From positions 1 through 45,830 of the forward strand of contig JBHEMX010000075.1 of NCBI GenBank assembly GCA_046262355.1: 45,830 bases of DNA, written 5' to 3'. Both the position numbers and the translations under genes were made by a program. The notes under the pieces were generated by a model that had not been told where the DNA came from, ran no database searches, and saw only the letters and a list, made by a program, of their open reading frames with translations. Source of the DNA: DATADD01 sp046262355. GTDB taxonomy: Bacteria > Actinomycetota > CADDZG01 > WHSQ01. Each line of letters opens with the position of its first letter. The first letter of the stretch is position 1. Positions 32,605 through 41,429 of the stretch are shown in pieces.

Positions 32605-33564
32605 TCATGCGCCGGGGTGGCGACGCGAGCTCTCCATGAGCTCTTCGACGCGCCCCGCTTCGAGCGCCCCGGCGGCGAACGTCTCGCAACCCGCGGCCGC
32701 CATGGCGAAGCCCCGGCGCGCCGCGGCGACGAGGTCCTCTGCCCTGGACATGCCGAGGGCAAGCCCCGCGATGAAGCAGTCTCCGGCCCCGACCGGGTTG
32801 CGCAGCGCGACCGCATGAGGGAGCCAGCGCCTCGTGTCGCCTCCGATGCGTGAGACTGCCCCGGCAGCTCCGGCGGTGACCACGACCGCCGAGGGACCGC
32901 GCGCTGCGAGGGCGGCCGCGGCCTCCCCGGCGGTGTCGAGAGCGCCCGCTCCCATGTCGACCGGCTCGCGCTCGGTGCCTTCCAGGACGCCGAGCGCCTC
33001 GGCCAGATTCGGCGCGATCACATCGGGGCCGGCGCCCAGCGCGTGGGTGAGCTGAGTCCGCGATGTGTCACAGATGCTGATGCATCCGATGCGGTGCGCC
33101 GCAGAGATCAGGCGTGCAGCGCCGTCGTCGGGCGCCCCCGGTGGGAAGCTGCCGCTGCACACGAGCACCGTGTCCCTCGTCAACCTGTCGACGACCGCTG
33201 CCTCGAACGAGTCCCAATGCTCCCGCTCGAGCGTCGGCCCCGATTCGTTGAAGACGGTCACGTCGTTGTCGCTGAGGACCGTGAGGCACGAGCGCGTCTC
33301 CCCTCCGGCCGGGACCGCGATCGTAGTTATCCGCTCGTCGGCCAGCATTCCTGTGACGGCTCCTCCGGTTCGCCCCGCCGACAGGCCCACGACGGTGCTG
33401 CGCCATCCCATGCAGGCCAGCGCACGAGCCACGTTGACGCCCTTTCCTCCGCCGCGCGCATCGGAGGTGATCGATCGATGCACATGTCCGACCGAGATCG
33501 ATCGCACCTCGATCGTGCGATCGAGCGAGAGGTTCGGCGACGCGATGAGGATCGCGCGCGTCAA
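32605..33564 (-). CDS. PfkB-family hexose kinase (1-phosphofructokinase/LacC type)
   Basis: Ribokinase-fold sugar kinase of 319 residues. LIASPNLSLDRTI and ARGGGKGVNVARAL at the N-terminus are the substrate and glycine motifs of 1-phosphofructokinase/tagatose-6-phosphate kinase; NPVGAGDCFIAGLALG is the PfkB ATP/anion-hole signature with the catalytic aspartate. Middle landmarks are CSGSFPPGAPD and VIAPNLAEAL. TTG 33564 overlaps the qcrB stop (TTGA), so it is translated with the respiratory operon; the longer open frame to 33903 is antisense to qcrB sequence and rejected. Its physiological substrate is not readable. No fructose PTS gene adjoins; the operon link to respiration is unusual. Confidence 0.88.
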   Translation of the reverse strand: MTRAILIASPNLSLDRTIEVRSISVGHVHRSITSDARGGGKGVNVARALACMGWRSTVVGLSAGRTGGAVTGMLADERITTIAVPAGGETRSCLTVLSDNDVTVFNESGPTLEREHWDSFEAAVVDRLTRDTVLVCSGSFPPGAPDDGAARLISAAHRIGCISICDTSRTQLTHALGAGPDVIAPNLAEALGVLEGTEREPVDMGAGALDTAGEAAAALAARGPSAVVVTAGAAGAVSRIGGDTRRWLPHAVALRNPVGAGDCFIAGLALGMSRAEDLVAAARRGFAMAAAGCETFAAGALEAGRVEELMESSRRHPGA

Positions 33565-34919
33565 GGGACGTCGCGGGCTGAATCGCGGGAACGTAGAGCA
33601 CGAAGCGGCATGTGCCCGAAGCGATCCACTCCGCTCGCAGCAAGCGCCGTCATGACACGATGCGTCGCCAGTCCGACTATGGGCGGCAACGTGAGCGCGA
33701 GGATCCGATACGCCGCTGTGATCATCTCGACCGGCGCGGTCAACCAGAGGGCCAGCAGGTCGTTGCTCGCGGCGAAGAAGAGCACGATGTAGAAGGTGAG
33801 CGTCGCGGCACCGAGCGCCGTGCGAACGGGATGGTCCCGCGCCCGATCGAGCAAGTGGTGAGGATCGTGGTCGCGCCCGAAGAAGGCTTCGAGGAAGGGC
33901 CACGCGTAGAGCAGCATGAAGGTTACGCCGGGCAGGAGCACGGCCGGAAAGAAGGGGTTCGGGACCTCATATCCGAACGCCCGTATCTCCCACGCCGGAA
34001 ATAGTCGCAGCGCGCCCTCCACCCACCCGAGGTACCAGTCCGGCTGCGCCGGGGAACTGACCTGCTCCGGATGGAACGGCCCGTAGATCCACACGGGATT
34101 GATCTGCACGAGCCCGCCGAGCGCGGCCAGGATCGCAAAAACCCCGAAGAACAGCCCCAACGACTTCACCGTGTAGGTCGGCCACAGCTTCGAGCCGACC
34201 ACGTTGCTCTCGGTTCGCCCGCGCTGCCGGAAGTCGGTGTGCTTCTGGCGCCACAGGATCGCCAGATGCGCACCGATCAACGCGCCGAGGGCCGCCGGCA
34301 CGATCATGATGTGCGTGACGAGGAGACGGCCGATGATGCCCTCTGCCGGGAATTCACCGCCGAAGACGAGAAACGCCATCCATGTGCCGATCACGGGGAT
34401 CGACAGCGCGATCGAGTAAGCGATGCGCAGCCCCGTTCCCGAGAGAAGATCATCCGGCAGCGAGTAGCCGGTGAAGCCGTTAAAGATGCCGAGGATCAAG
34501 AGCGTTACGCCGATCATCCAGTTGATCTCGCGCGGCCTGCGGAATGCGCCGCTGAAGAAGACCCGACAGAGGTGGACTATGAGGGCCGCGACGAACACGA
34601 TCGCCGCCCAGTGGTGGATCTGGCGCATCACGAGCCCCGCGCGCACATCGAAGCTCAGTTCGAGTACGGACGCGTAGGCGCGCGAGACCTCTCTGCCCTG
34701 AAGCGGTTCGTATGAGCCCCGATAGACGATCTCTCCCGAGCTCGGATCGAAGAACAGGCTCAGGAACACTCCGGTCACGACGAGCACCACGAACGAGTAC
34801 AGGGCGATCTCGCCGATCATGAACGACCAGTGGTCGGGAAAGACCTTATTGAGCGCCGCCTGGGTGAACGCCGATGCCCCGAGCCTGTCGTCGATCCAAC
34901 GCGCCACGCGACTAAGCAT
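33561..34919 (-). CDS. qcrB: Cytochrome b subunit of the menaquinol:cytochrome c reductase
   Basis: Membrane core of the bc complex, 452 residues with about nine TM segments, carrying two b haems. The haem ligands are seen in RQIHHWAAIVFVAALIVHLCRVF and THIMIVPAALGALIGAHLAILWRQKH (paired histidines 13-14 apart). The quinone-site motif reads PDWYLGWVEGALRLFPAW, the PEWY-type loop with PDWY. SLPDDLLSGTG is the ISP-docking loop. ATG 34919 overlaps the qcrA stop. It follows qcrC and qcrA as in actinobacterial operons and is followed by the sugar kinase. Confidence 0.93.
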   Translation of the reverse strand: MLSRVARWIDDRLGASAFTQAALNKVFPDHWSFMIGEIALYSFVVLVVTGVFLSLFFDPSSGEIVYRGSYEPLQGREVSRAYASVLELSFDVRAGLVMRQIHHWAAIVFVAALIVHLCRVFFSGAFRRPREINWMIGVTLLILGIFNGFTGYSLPDDLLSGTGLRIAYSIALSIPVIGTWMAFLVFGGEFPAEGIIGRLLVTHIMIVPAALGALIGAHLAILWRQKHTDFRQRGRTESNVVGSKLWPTYTVKSLGLFFGVFAILAALGGLVQINPVWIYGPFHPEQVSSPAQPDWYLGWVEGALRLFPAWEIRAFGYEVPNPFFPAVLLPGVTFMLLYAWPFLEAFFGRDHDPHHLLDRARDHPVRTALGAATLTFYIVLFFAASNDLLALWLTAPVEMITAAYRILALTLPPIVGLATHRVMTALAASGVDRFGHMPLRALRSRDSARDVP

Positions 34920-35766
34920 CGGGACGGCTCCAGAAGCCGGGGCCAACGGGCTCGTGGAAGTCGCTGGTCGCGATCAGGAAGCCCTTGTCGTCGAGTCCCA
35001 GGGGAAGCTGCGGCAGCGGCTTGGTTGCGGGCCCCTGGGTGGGCACCGCCCCTCTAACCACCTCGAAGACGGACTGGTGGCAGGGACAGAAGAGCTCGTT
35101 CGTCTGCGGCTGATAGAGCCCCACAGGGCAGCCCGCATGGGTGCAGATCTTCGAGAACGCGATGTAGCCGAGCGGCGACCATTCCTCACGGCCGGGGGCG
35201 GCATCGTACACGCCCGGCTCGAGTCGGAGGAGCAGCGTCTGGGAATCCGCCGCGTCGGTGTTGCCCTCCGGAAAGACGGTCAGCACCCCTCCGACGGCAA
35301 GGGTGTCGCCGTGCACCGCGAGCCCATCGGCGGTCACGACGCGCGCGCCCGAGGACCAGTGCGTCCGGAAGAGCGAGCGGCCGGGACGGGTGCCGAGCGA
35401 ACGGATCGGAAACAGTGCGGCGACGCCGAGAGCGGTGAGGGCCGCGCCGAGCGTCTTGAGCAGGAATCCGCGCCGCTCCATCGCATCTGCTCCAGACTCG
35501 AACGCCGCCTCCACTTCCGCACGCGACTCGATCTCGCGCGGGATCGTGTCGCGCGCCTCGACGAAGGGGCCCTTGGGAAGCAGTCTCTTTCCCCATAGCG
35601 TCAGTCCCAGTGCGATGCCTCCCAGCGCAACGGCGAGGAGCGCGCCCTCCAGTTGGGGCTGACCTCCGAGCGCGTAGACGAGCGCGAGCCCGAGCGATGC
35701 GGCGACGCTCGCGCCGAAGCCGGCTGCCGCCAAGCGAGCCACACCGGTCCCGCCGCGTTCGTTCAC
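34912..35766 (-). CDS. qcrA: Rieske iron-sulfur subunit
   Basis: Rieske [2Fe-2S] protein of 284 residues. GTG 35766 gives an N-terminus with about three TM segments (GFGASVAASLGLALVYALG, ALLAVALGGIALGLTLWG, and FLLKTLGAALTALGVAALF), the three-helix anchor typical of actinobacterial QcrA. The cluster ligands are in CTHAGCPVGLY and CPCHQSVFEV, with the disulfide cysteines present. It accepts electrons from quinol at QcrB and delivers them to QcrC. The start overlaps the qcrC stop (GTGA) and the end overlaps the qcrB start, so translation is coupled through the three genes. Confidence 0.93.
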   Translation of the reverse strand: MNERGGTGVARLAAAGFGASVAASLGLALVYALGGQPQLEGALLAVALGGIALGLTLWGKRLLPKGPFVEARDTIPREIESRAEVEAAFESGADAMERRGFLLKTLGAALTALGVAALFPIRSLGTRPGRSLFRTHWSSGARVVTADGLAVHGDTLAVGGVLTVFPEGNTDAADSQTLLLRLEPGVYDAAPGREEWSPLGYIAFSKICTHAGCPVGLYQPQTNELFCPCHQSVFEVVRGAVPTQGPATKPLPQLPLGLDDKGFLIATSDFHEPVGPGFWSRPDA

Positions 35767-36569
35767 CGCTCGCCGGTCCTCGTCCCCAGCCAGCGGATGA
35801 ACACGAGCAGCACGCCGAGGCCGAGGACCCAACCGATGGCCCCCTCGGCCACCGGGCCTATCCCTCCGATGCTCAAGCCGCCTCTGCTGTTTGGATCCTG
35901 CAGGTACACGACGTAGCGGGCTATCGAGTCGATCTCCTCGTCATCGAAGGTGTCGTAGCCGAAGACCGGCATCGTGCCGGGTCCGACGATCATGGCCTCC
36001 GCGATCTCGGTTGGGGTCGCGGTCGCGAGGTCGGAAGCGATGTTCGTGCGGGCGAGTTGCACATCCGGTAGACCTCCACGCCGTCCGGAAGCGAGCGCGC
36101 CTCCGATCCCGGTGGTCGAGTGACACGCGGCGCAGTTCTCCTGATAGAGCTCGGCGCCGAGCTGGAGATCGGCGTCTTGGAGGTCGACCTCGGGGACGTC
36201 GGGTCCGGGCTGATCGAAGGTAGCGACGATATCGACGAGCTCTTCGATCTCCTCCGAGGCGTAGCTCGGCGGTCCGGGGTGCATTGCCTGTTCGGGGAAG
36301 TCGAGGGGCATGCGACCTGTGGTCAGCATGAAGTGCGTCATGGCGCGCCCGTTCCTGCCGGTCACGAGGTCGGGAGCGCGGTCCGTGCCCGCGCCGCCGG
36401 CGCCGTGGCACCACGCACAGTCGCGCGCGTAGAGCTGTTCGCCGCCGGCAGGGCCGCCTACCTGGGCGACGACCTCAGGCCTGTAAGGGTTGACGTGATC
36501 CTGTGCATAGGCGCAGGCAGCCAGCGCGAACGACAGCACCAGCAGGGGCCCGAGCCGGCGGCCGGTCAC
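35763..36569 (-). CDS. qcrC: Dihaem cytochrome c subunit
   Basis: Dihaem c-type cytochrome of 268 residues with two CxxCH sites, CAWCH near residue 52 and CAACH near 147, each in a c-type fold with a distal methionine (GTMPVFGYD for the second). The N-terminus is a short signal with AAC as possible lipobox (LSFALAACAYA), and the C-terminus has one TM anchor (AIGWVLGLGVLLVFIRWLG). This is the actinobacterial CC-type subunit that wires the bc complex straight to the oxidase, replacing soluble cytochrome c. GTG 36569 overlaps the ctaG stop and its own stop overlaps qcrA. Confidence 0.92.
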   Translation of the reverse strand: MTGRRLGPLLVLSFALAACAYAQDHVNPYRPEVVAQVGGPAGGEQLYARDCAWCHGAGGAGTDRAPDLVTGRNGRAMTHFMLTTGRMPLDFPEQAMHPGPPSYASEEIEELVDIVATFDQPGPDVPEVDLQDADLQLGAELYQENCAACHSTTGIGGALASGRRGGLPDVQLARTNIASDLATATPTEIAEAMIVGPGTMPVFGYDTFDDEEIDSIARYVVYLQDPNSRGGLSIGGIGPVAEGAIGWVLGLGVLLVFIRWLGTRTGER

Positions 36570-37456
36570 GGCCCGTCACCCGTTCCCGCAAGAGCCGGTG
36601 GGAGCGCGCCTTCGTGTCCTTCCCGTCCTTCATTCATGCCGTTCATCCAGCGCAGGAAGAGCCACGCCATCGTGGTCAGGTAGACGAAGCCGGCCGGCAC
36701 CCACATGATCACACCGGCAAGCTGCTGGTCGGCCAGGAGGGTTATGGACCATGCCGCTGCCCCGGTCGCGTGGCCCGGATACAGCGGATCGGCGGCAAAG
36801 GTCAGGATCGCCCCCAATGCGCTGCTCTGAAGAGCGGTGGTGAACACGATCGCGAGGGCGGCGGGGTAGGTAGGTCGGCGGCCGCACGTCGGCGCGAGGA
36901 CCAGGGTCCAGAAGAGCAGCGCGGTTCCGAGGAAGCTCGCGTGCTCGGCGGCGTGCACGATGTCGTTGCCCAGCGCGCGCTCGTAGAGCAGGGGTAGGTG
37001 CCACGCCCACAGCGCCGCCGCGTGCAGGGTCCACACCACGATGGCGCCGGTGAGGACCCGTCGGGCCCACTCCACCGCCACAACCCTCCTGAGGCCGTTC
37101 ACCCGTCGGCGCACCCGGCTCGGCAGTGCCATGACGAGCGCCACGAGCGGCGCTCCGTACACGAGCAAGGGCGCGGCGACGATCATCAGGATGAGGTGCT
37201 GCACCATGTGTGCCGAGAACAGCGTCTCGCCGAGCGCATGAAGCGGCGAGACGAGGGCGATCCCGAGCACGGCGATGCCGCCGTAGAAAGACATCGCTCG
37301 GCGCACGGCGACACCTCGCCCGCGTCCGGCGCGCCACAGCCTCGCAAGTCCCGCGCCGTAGGTTGCAGCCACGAGAGCGATCGCGACGAGAACTCCTGGT
37401 TCCATGGTCCACGCGCCCCAGAGCTCCTGCGGGGCGACCGCATGAGCGAACGTCAC
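36566..37456 (-). CDS. ctaG: Cytochrome c oxidase assembly protein, caa3-CtaG type
   Basis: Seven-TM membrane protein of 296 residues of the caa3_CtaG family, needed for copper insertion into caa3-type oxidases. Family landmarks are FSAHMVQHLILMIVAAPLLVYGAP, WTLHAAALWAWHLPLLYERAL, HAAEHASFLGTALLFW and DQQLAGVIMWVPAGFVY. Conserved histidines in HMVQH and HAAEH are the presumed copper ligands. GTG 37456 overlaps the stop of the preceding small membrane gene. It sits between the oxidase and the bc complex genes. Confidence 0.92.
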   Translation of the reverse strand: MTFAHAVAPQELWGAWTMEPGVLVAIALVAATYGAGLARLWRAGRGRGVAVRRAMSFYGGIAVLGIALVSPLHALGETLFSAHMVQHLILMIVAAPLLVYGAPLVALVMALPSRVRRRVNGLRRVVAVEWARRVLTGAIVVWTLHAAALWAWHLPLLYERALGNDIVHAAEHASFLGTALLFWTLVLAPTCGRRPTYPAALAIVFTTALQSSALGAILTFAADPLYPGHATGAAAWSITLLADQQLAGVIMWVPAGFVYLTTMAWLFLRWMNGMNEGREGHEGALPPALAGTGDGP

Positions 37457-37860
37457 AGGGACGACTCACATGATCCGAGGAACACCATGGGCAGGAAACC
37501 GATGAGTATCCCCAGGAGGAACAGCGCGCTCACGAAGATGCCCGCTCCGGCCATCCACGTGGCCCGTCTTCCGGTAGTCGCATCGCGCGTCCTGTGCAGC
37601 TTGCGCCAGCAGGAAAGCGACACGAGCACGGCTGCGAACGCTACCAGTGCAAGCCCGGCCGTCAAGGCGACGAGGACGGTCTCGATCTCGATGCCGTAGA
37701 TGCGTCCAAGCCCAGATCCCTCGGCGCCCGGGTAACAGAGGATCTCGCTGAGGTCTGGGGCGATCACGACTTGCAGGCTCCACGCAGCCGGCGCGGCGAG
37801 TATGCCGAACCACAGCAACAGGGACTGCCTGGTCTCGGCGGTGGTCGAGCTCGCGGTCAC
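37453..37860 (-). CDS. Small membrane protein in the oxidase operon, unknown
   Basis: A 135-residue protein with about three hydrophobic segments: SLLLWFGILAAPAAWSLQVVI, EIETVLVALTAGLALVAFAAVLVSL split by one turn, and GAGIFVSALFLLGILIGFLPMVF. Between the first two is a short polar loop with a cysteine (EILCYPGAEGSG). The start is GTG 37860, 13 bases after ctaE ends; the long frame upstream is antisense-like shadow. Small membrane proteins in this position are commonly found in caa3 operons and may assist assembly or be minor subunits, but I cannot name a family. Confidence 0.7.
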   Translation of the reverse strand: MTASSTTAETRQSLLLWFGILAAPAAWSLQVVIAPDLSEILCYPGAEGSGLGRIYGIEIETVLVALTAGLALVAFAAVLVSLSCWRKLHRTRDATTGRRATWMAGAGIFVSALFLLGILIGFLPMVFLGSCESSL

Positions 37861-37873
37861 GAAGGTCCCCGGC

Positions 37874-38497
37874 TCACAGGTGCGGAGAGAGATAGATGGT
37901 GAACAAGACAACGGCCCACACCATGTCCACGAAGTGCCAGTACATCGCGAAGTTCTGCAGCGATAGATGTCGCTTCTCGTCGAAGGCGCCACGCCACGCC
38001 CGCACCTGTGTCCAGAGGCTGAAGAGGAGCCCGGCGGCGACGTGAGAGCCGTGGAGACCGGTGAGACCGTAGAACAACGAGCCGTACGCATCGGTCGTAG
38101 GGGTGAATTCTTGTAGCGTTTCCGGGTACTCGAGGCCGACCTGAAGCCCAAGGAACACGGCGCCGAGCGCGAAGCCGAGCGCAAGCCCGATCTTCGTGAC
38201 GCGCTGGTCGCCCCTTCGTATCGCACGATCCGCAAGGTGGACCGGGATGCTAGAGGACCACAGGATCGCCGTCATCACCAGCGGCAGCTCGAGGCTGGGG
38301 CGCGCGATGCCGTCCGGCGGCCACACCGGACCGGCCGTGTAGCGGAGATAGAAGTAGCTCGCGACAAGCGAGCCGAACAGCATGGACTCGGTCGCGATCA
38401 AGCCCACCATTCCCCACCACCCGAAGGCGGCGGTGCCGGAGACGTGATGCTCGAGGTGACGCTCCTCGGCGCGCCCTTGTGCAGTCGTGGCGCTCAT
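37874..38497 (-). CDS. ctaE: Cytochrome c oxidase subunit III
   Basis: Subunit III of the caa3 oxidase, 207 residues, five TM segments (the short bacterial form). Landmarks: FGWWGMVGLIATESMLFGSLVASYFYLR with the conserved glutamate, FYGLTGLHGSHVAAGLLFSLW and FAMYWHFVDMVWAVVLFTIYL (the W.FVD signature). ATG 38497 overlaps the ctaD stop as ATGA, which fixes the start; the larger open frame around it is shadow of ctaD. It continues leftward into a small membrane gene and ctaG. Confidence 0.93.
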   Translation of the reverse strand: MSATTAQGRAEERHLEHHVSGTAAFGWWGMVGLIATESMLFGSLVASYFYLRYTAGPVWPPDGIARPSLELPLVMTAILWSSSIPVHLADRAIRRGDQRVTKIGLALGFALGAVFLGLQVGLEYPETLQEFTPTTDAYGSLFYGLTGLHGSHVAAGLLFSLWTQVRAWRGAFDEKRHLSLQNFAMYWHFVDMVWAVVLFTIYLSPHL

Positions 38498-40377
38498 GTC
38501 TCCTGCGTCTCCCCGCGCGGCCAGAACCACCCCGCGATGCCGACCGCCGTACCTACCGCTCCGGCGCCGAAGACGTAGAACGAGTCGAGCAGCACGCCGT
38601 AGAACAGCACGGTCATCGCGACGGTCAGCATGAACGGCCAGGGGGACGCGTGCGGCATGTGCACGATCGCCTGGGGAGTCGCATCGAGCATGCTGGTGGC
38701 GAGCGTCTCGTGACCCTCTTCGAGCGCGTAACCGCCACGGTGTTGCGGCTGGGCGCCGTCGCGCAGGTCGGTTTGGTCCCACACGGGCTCCCGGCTCCTC
38801 ACGGTCGGGACGGTGGTGAAGTTGTAATGGGGTGGGGGAGAGGTCGTCGCCCACTCCAACGTCTCTCCCCGCCACGGATCGTCGCCGGCAGGTTCCCCCC
38901 TGCGCAAGCTGCGAAGGAAGTTCACGACCGTTACGAGTACCCCGAGCCCCAGGACGAAGGCGCCGATCGTCGAGAGCAAGTTGAACACGTCCCAGCCGAG
39001 TCCCGTCTCGTACGTGTAGACGCGCCGCGGCATACCGAGAAGACCCAGGATGTGTTGCGGGAAGAAGGCGAGGTTGAAGCCGCCGAACATGAGCCAGAAG
39101 CTGATCTTGCCGGCGCCGTCGTCGAGCAGTCTGCCCGTCACCTTGGGCAGCCAGTAATAGAACACGCCGAAGATGGGGAACAGAGCCCCTCCCACGAGAA
39201 CGTAATGCAAGTGCGCGACGACGAAGTAGGAGTCGTGGACCTGCTGATCGAAGGGAACGAGTCCCAGCATGGGACCTGTTAGGCCGCCGATAACGAAGAT
39301 GAAGATGAAGCCGAACACGAAGAGAAGCGGTGTCTTGAGGACCGGTTTCCCCGTCACGAGCGTGGCAAGCCACGCAAAGATCTGCACTCCGGTCGGGATC
39401 ACTACGAGCATGCTGGCGGCCGAGAAGAAGCTGAGTGACAGCGTTGGGATGCCCACTGCGAACATGTGGTGGACCCACACGCCGAAGCCGATCAAGGCTG
39501 TGGCCATCTCCGCGAGCACGATGTAGGTGTAACCGATCATCGGCCTCCGAGACATCGTGGGGATGATCGCCGAGACCATGCCGAAGGCGGGGAGCACGAC
39601 GATGTAGACCTCCGGATGGCCGAAGAACCAGAAGAGATGCTGCCACAGGACGGGGTCGCCGCCCTGTGCGGCATCGAAGAAATTGAAGCCGAACTTGCGA
39701 TCGAGCTCGAGCATGGCCGCGGCGGCGGTGAGTGCGGGGAACGCAAAGACGATGGAGAGAGCCATGGCGAGTTCGCCCCACACGAAGATCGGGATGCGAT
39801 TGAGCGACATGCCCGGCGCACGCATCTTGAGGATGGTCACGATGAAGTTGATGGCGCCGCCGGTCGAGGAGATGCCCAAGAAGATGATCCCTAGGCAGTA
39901 GAAGTCGATGTTGGGCCCGGGTGAGAACTGGGCCGATGCTTGGGGAAGATAGTTGAACCAACCGTCGTTCGGCGCGCTGCCGATGAGGAAGCTCGAGTAG
40001 AAGAATAGGCCGCCGGCCAGGAACACCCAATAGCCGAAGGCGTTTAGGCGAGGGAATGCCATGTCTCTCGTTCCGATCATCAAGGGAACGAAGTAGTTGC
40101 CGAAGCCGGACAGCATCGGCATGGCGAACAAGAACATCATCGTGATCCCGTGCATCGAAAAGATCTGGTTATAGGCCTCAGGATCGAGGAGTTCCAGGTT
40201 CGGGCGCGCGAGTTGGGAGCGGAGCAAGAGGGACTCGATCCCGCCGAGTGCAAAGAAGATGAAGCTCGTGTAGATGTACTTCTCACCGATCTTCTTGTGA
40301 TCGACGGTCGTCAGCCACGTGGTGAGACCAGGGCGCTCCGCCCACATCGACTCCAGCCGCTCGGCGAGCGTTGCCAT
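38494..40377 (-). CDS. ctaD: Cytochrome c oxidase subunit I with C-terminal two-TM extension
   Basis: Haem-copper oxidase core of 627 residues. Low-spin haem and CuB ligands appear in FSMHGITMMFLFAMP, WFFGHPEVYIVVLPAFG (His-Tyr crosslink and the A1-type glutamate), VWVHHMFAVG and HDSYFVVAHLHYVLVGG. D-channel residues GFGNYFVPLMIGTRDMAFPRLNA are present, so it is an A1-type proton-pumping enzyme. After residue about 545 comes a polar linker and a pair of TM helices (WPFMLTVAMTVLFYGVLL and VFGAGAVGTAVGIAGWFW), the equivalent of a fused subunit IV. ATG 40377 is five bases after the ctaC stop at 40383. Confidence 0.94.
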   Translation of the reverse strand: MATLAERLESMWAERPGLTTWLTTVDHKKIGEKYIYTSFIFFALGGIESLLLRSQLARPNLELLDPEAYNQIFSMHGITMMFLFAMPMLSGFGNYFVPLMIGTRDMAFPRLNAFGYWVFLAGGLFFYSSFLIGSAPNDGWFNYLPQASAQFSPGPNIDFYCLGIIFLGISSTGGAINFIVTILKMRAPGMSLNRIPIFVWGELAMALSIVFAFPALTAAAAMLELDRKFGFNFFDAAQGGDPVLWQHLFWFFGHPEVYIVVLPAFGMVSAIIPTMSRRPMIGYTYIVLAEMATALIGFGVWVHHMFAVGIPTLSLSFFSAASMLVVIPTGVQIFAWLATLVTGKPVLKTPLLFVFGFIFIFVIGGLTGPMLGLVPFDQQVHDSYFVVAHLHYVLVGGALFPIFGVFYYWLPKVTGRLLDDGAGKISFWLMFGGFNLAFFPQHILGLLGMPRRVYTYETGLGWDVFNLLSTIGAFVLGLGVLVTVVNFLRSLRRGEPAGDDPWRGETLEWATTSPPPHYNFTTVPTVRSREPVWDQTDLRDGAQPQHRGGYALEEGHETLATSMLDATPQAIVHMPHASPWPFMLTVAMTVLFYGVLLDSFYVFGAGAVGTAVGIAGWFWPRGETQET

Positions 40378-40382
40378 CGGGG

Positions 40383-41378
40383 CTACTCCAGCCGCTCGAG
40401 GTAGTCGACGAGCGCGTCGAGCTCATCCCCACTTAGCTCGGTCGGGGGCATGCCGACGCCGGGCTTGAGGGATTGGGGGCTCGTGATCACCGTGGCGAGG
40501 TTCGCGCGCGTATTAGCGATCGTCCCGGCCAGCAGCGTCTCTCGCTGGGCGAGGTGCGTGAGGTCGGGTCCGACCTGGGCATCGGCAGGCGTTCCCCGGA
40601 TGGCGTGACAGCCCGCGCAGGTCGTCGTCATGAAGACGTCCAGGCCCGCATCCTCCGACGACGCTCCCACGGCGGCCGAGCGGGCGTTGTCGGTAAGCCA
40701 TGTCTGAAACTCGTCCATCGGCTCGGCAACGATAAAGAAGGCCATGTTTGCATGCTGCAACCCGCAGAACTCTGCGCATTGGCCCCGGTAGCGGCCCGGC
40801 TCGTCCGCCTCGAGCCACATCTGGTTGGTCCTGCCGGTCACGTGATCCGTCTTGCCCTGCAGCTGAGGCACCCAGAAGCTGTGGATCACATCATCGGTCA
40901 GCAGCCGCAGCCGAACCGGCTCTCCAACCGGGATGTGAATCTCGTTGGCGGTAACCGTTTGGTCCGGATAGCGCGCCTCCCACCACCAGTCATGACTCAC
41001 GACGTCTATCGTGAGCGTTGTGCTTCTTCCCGTCCTCGAGAGAGCCGCCATGTCCTGCAGAGAGACCACGAACACCGCGATGAGGATGATCGCCGGGACG
41101 ACGACGCCGCTTACGACGACGAAGCGGTCTCCCCAGCGGACCTCCCTATCGACGCGTACCGCCGTGCGCAGCCCGCGCCCGGCGGCCACCAAGAGGAACC
41201 CCAGCACGACGAGGAACACGGCGGCGGATATCCAGAAGATGAGCCACCACAGGCTCTCTATGCGCGCCGCCCCGGGTCCGCGCGGCTCGAGCGCCGACGG
41301 TGCTCCGTCGCATGCCGGCAGGAGCAGCGTCAGAACGGCAGTGGCGATGTTCCTGACCGTCCGGCGCGAGCCGGTCAC
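40383..41378 (-). CDS. ctaC: Cytochrome c oxidase subunit II, caa3 type with cytochrome c domain
   Basis: Subunit II with fused cytochrome c. From GTG 41378: signal with lipobox (LLLPAC), two TM segments, CuA cupredoxin (HDWWWEARYPDQTV, HSFWVPQLQGK, and the CuA site CAEFCGLQHANM) and a C-terminal c-type haem domain with CAGCH and a distal methionine in GVGMPPTELSG. The product is 331 residues. The open frame starts upstream at 41438, but the lipobox lies correctly only from 41378; AGGGGGG lies about 11 bases upstream. It leads the leftward respiratory operon and diverges from the DedA-PAP2 gene. Confidence 0.92.
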   Translation of the reverse strand: MTGSRRTVRNIATAVLTLLLPACDGAPSALEPRGPGAARIESLWWLIFWISAAVFLVVLGFLLVAAGRGLRTAVRVDREVRWGDRFVVVSGVVVPAIILIAVFVVSLQDMAALSRTGRSTTLTIDVVSHDWWWEARYPDQTVTANEIHIPVGEPVRLRLLTDDVIHSFWVPQLQGKTDHVTGRTNQMWLEADEPGRYRGQCAEFCGLQHANMAFFIVAEPMDEFQTWLTDNARSAAVGASSEDAGLDVFMTTTCAGCHAIRGTPADAQVGPDLTHLAQRETLLAGTIANTRANLATVITSPQSLKPGVGMPPTELSGDELDALVDYLERLE

Positions 41379-41429
41379 GGGAACGGCAACCCCCCTGATA
41401 GCGGTCCGCTCTTCTGGCCCGCATGTATA

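Noticed and set aside
38500..40030. Long leftward open frame upstream of ctaE
   Set aside because: It is the shadow of ctaD in another frame (Arg/His-rich). The real ctaE starts at ATG 38497 overlapping the ctaD stop.
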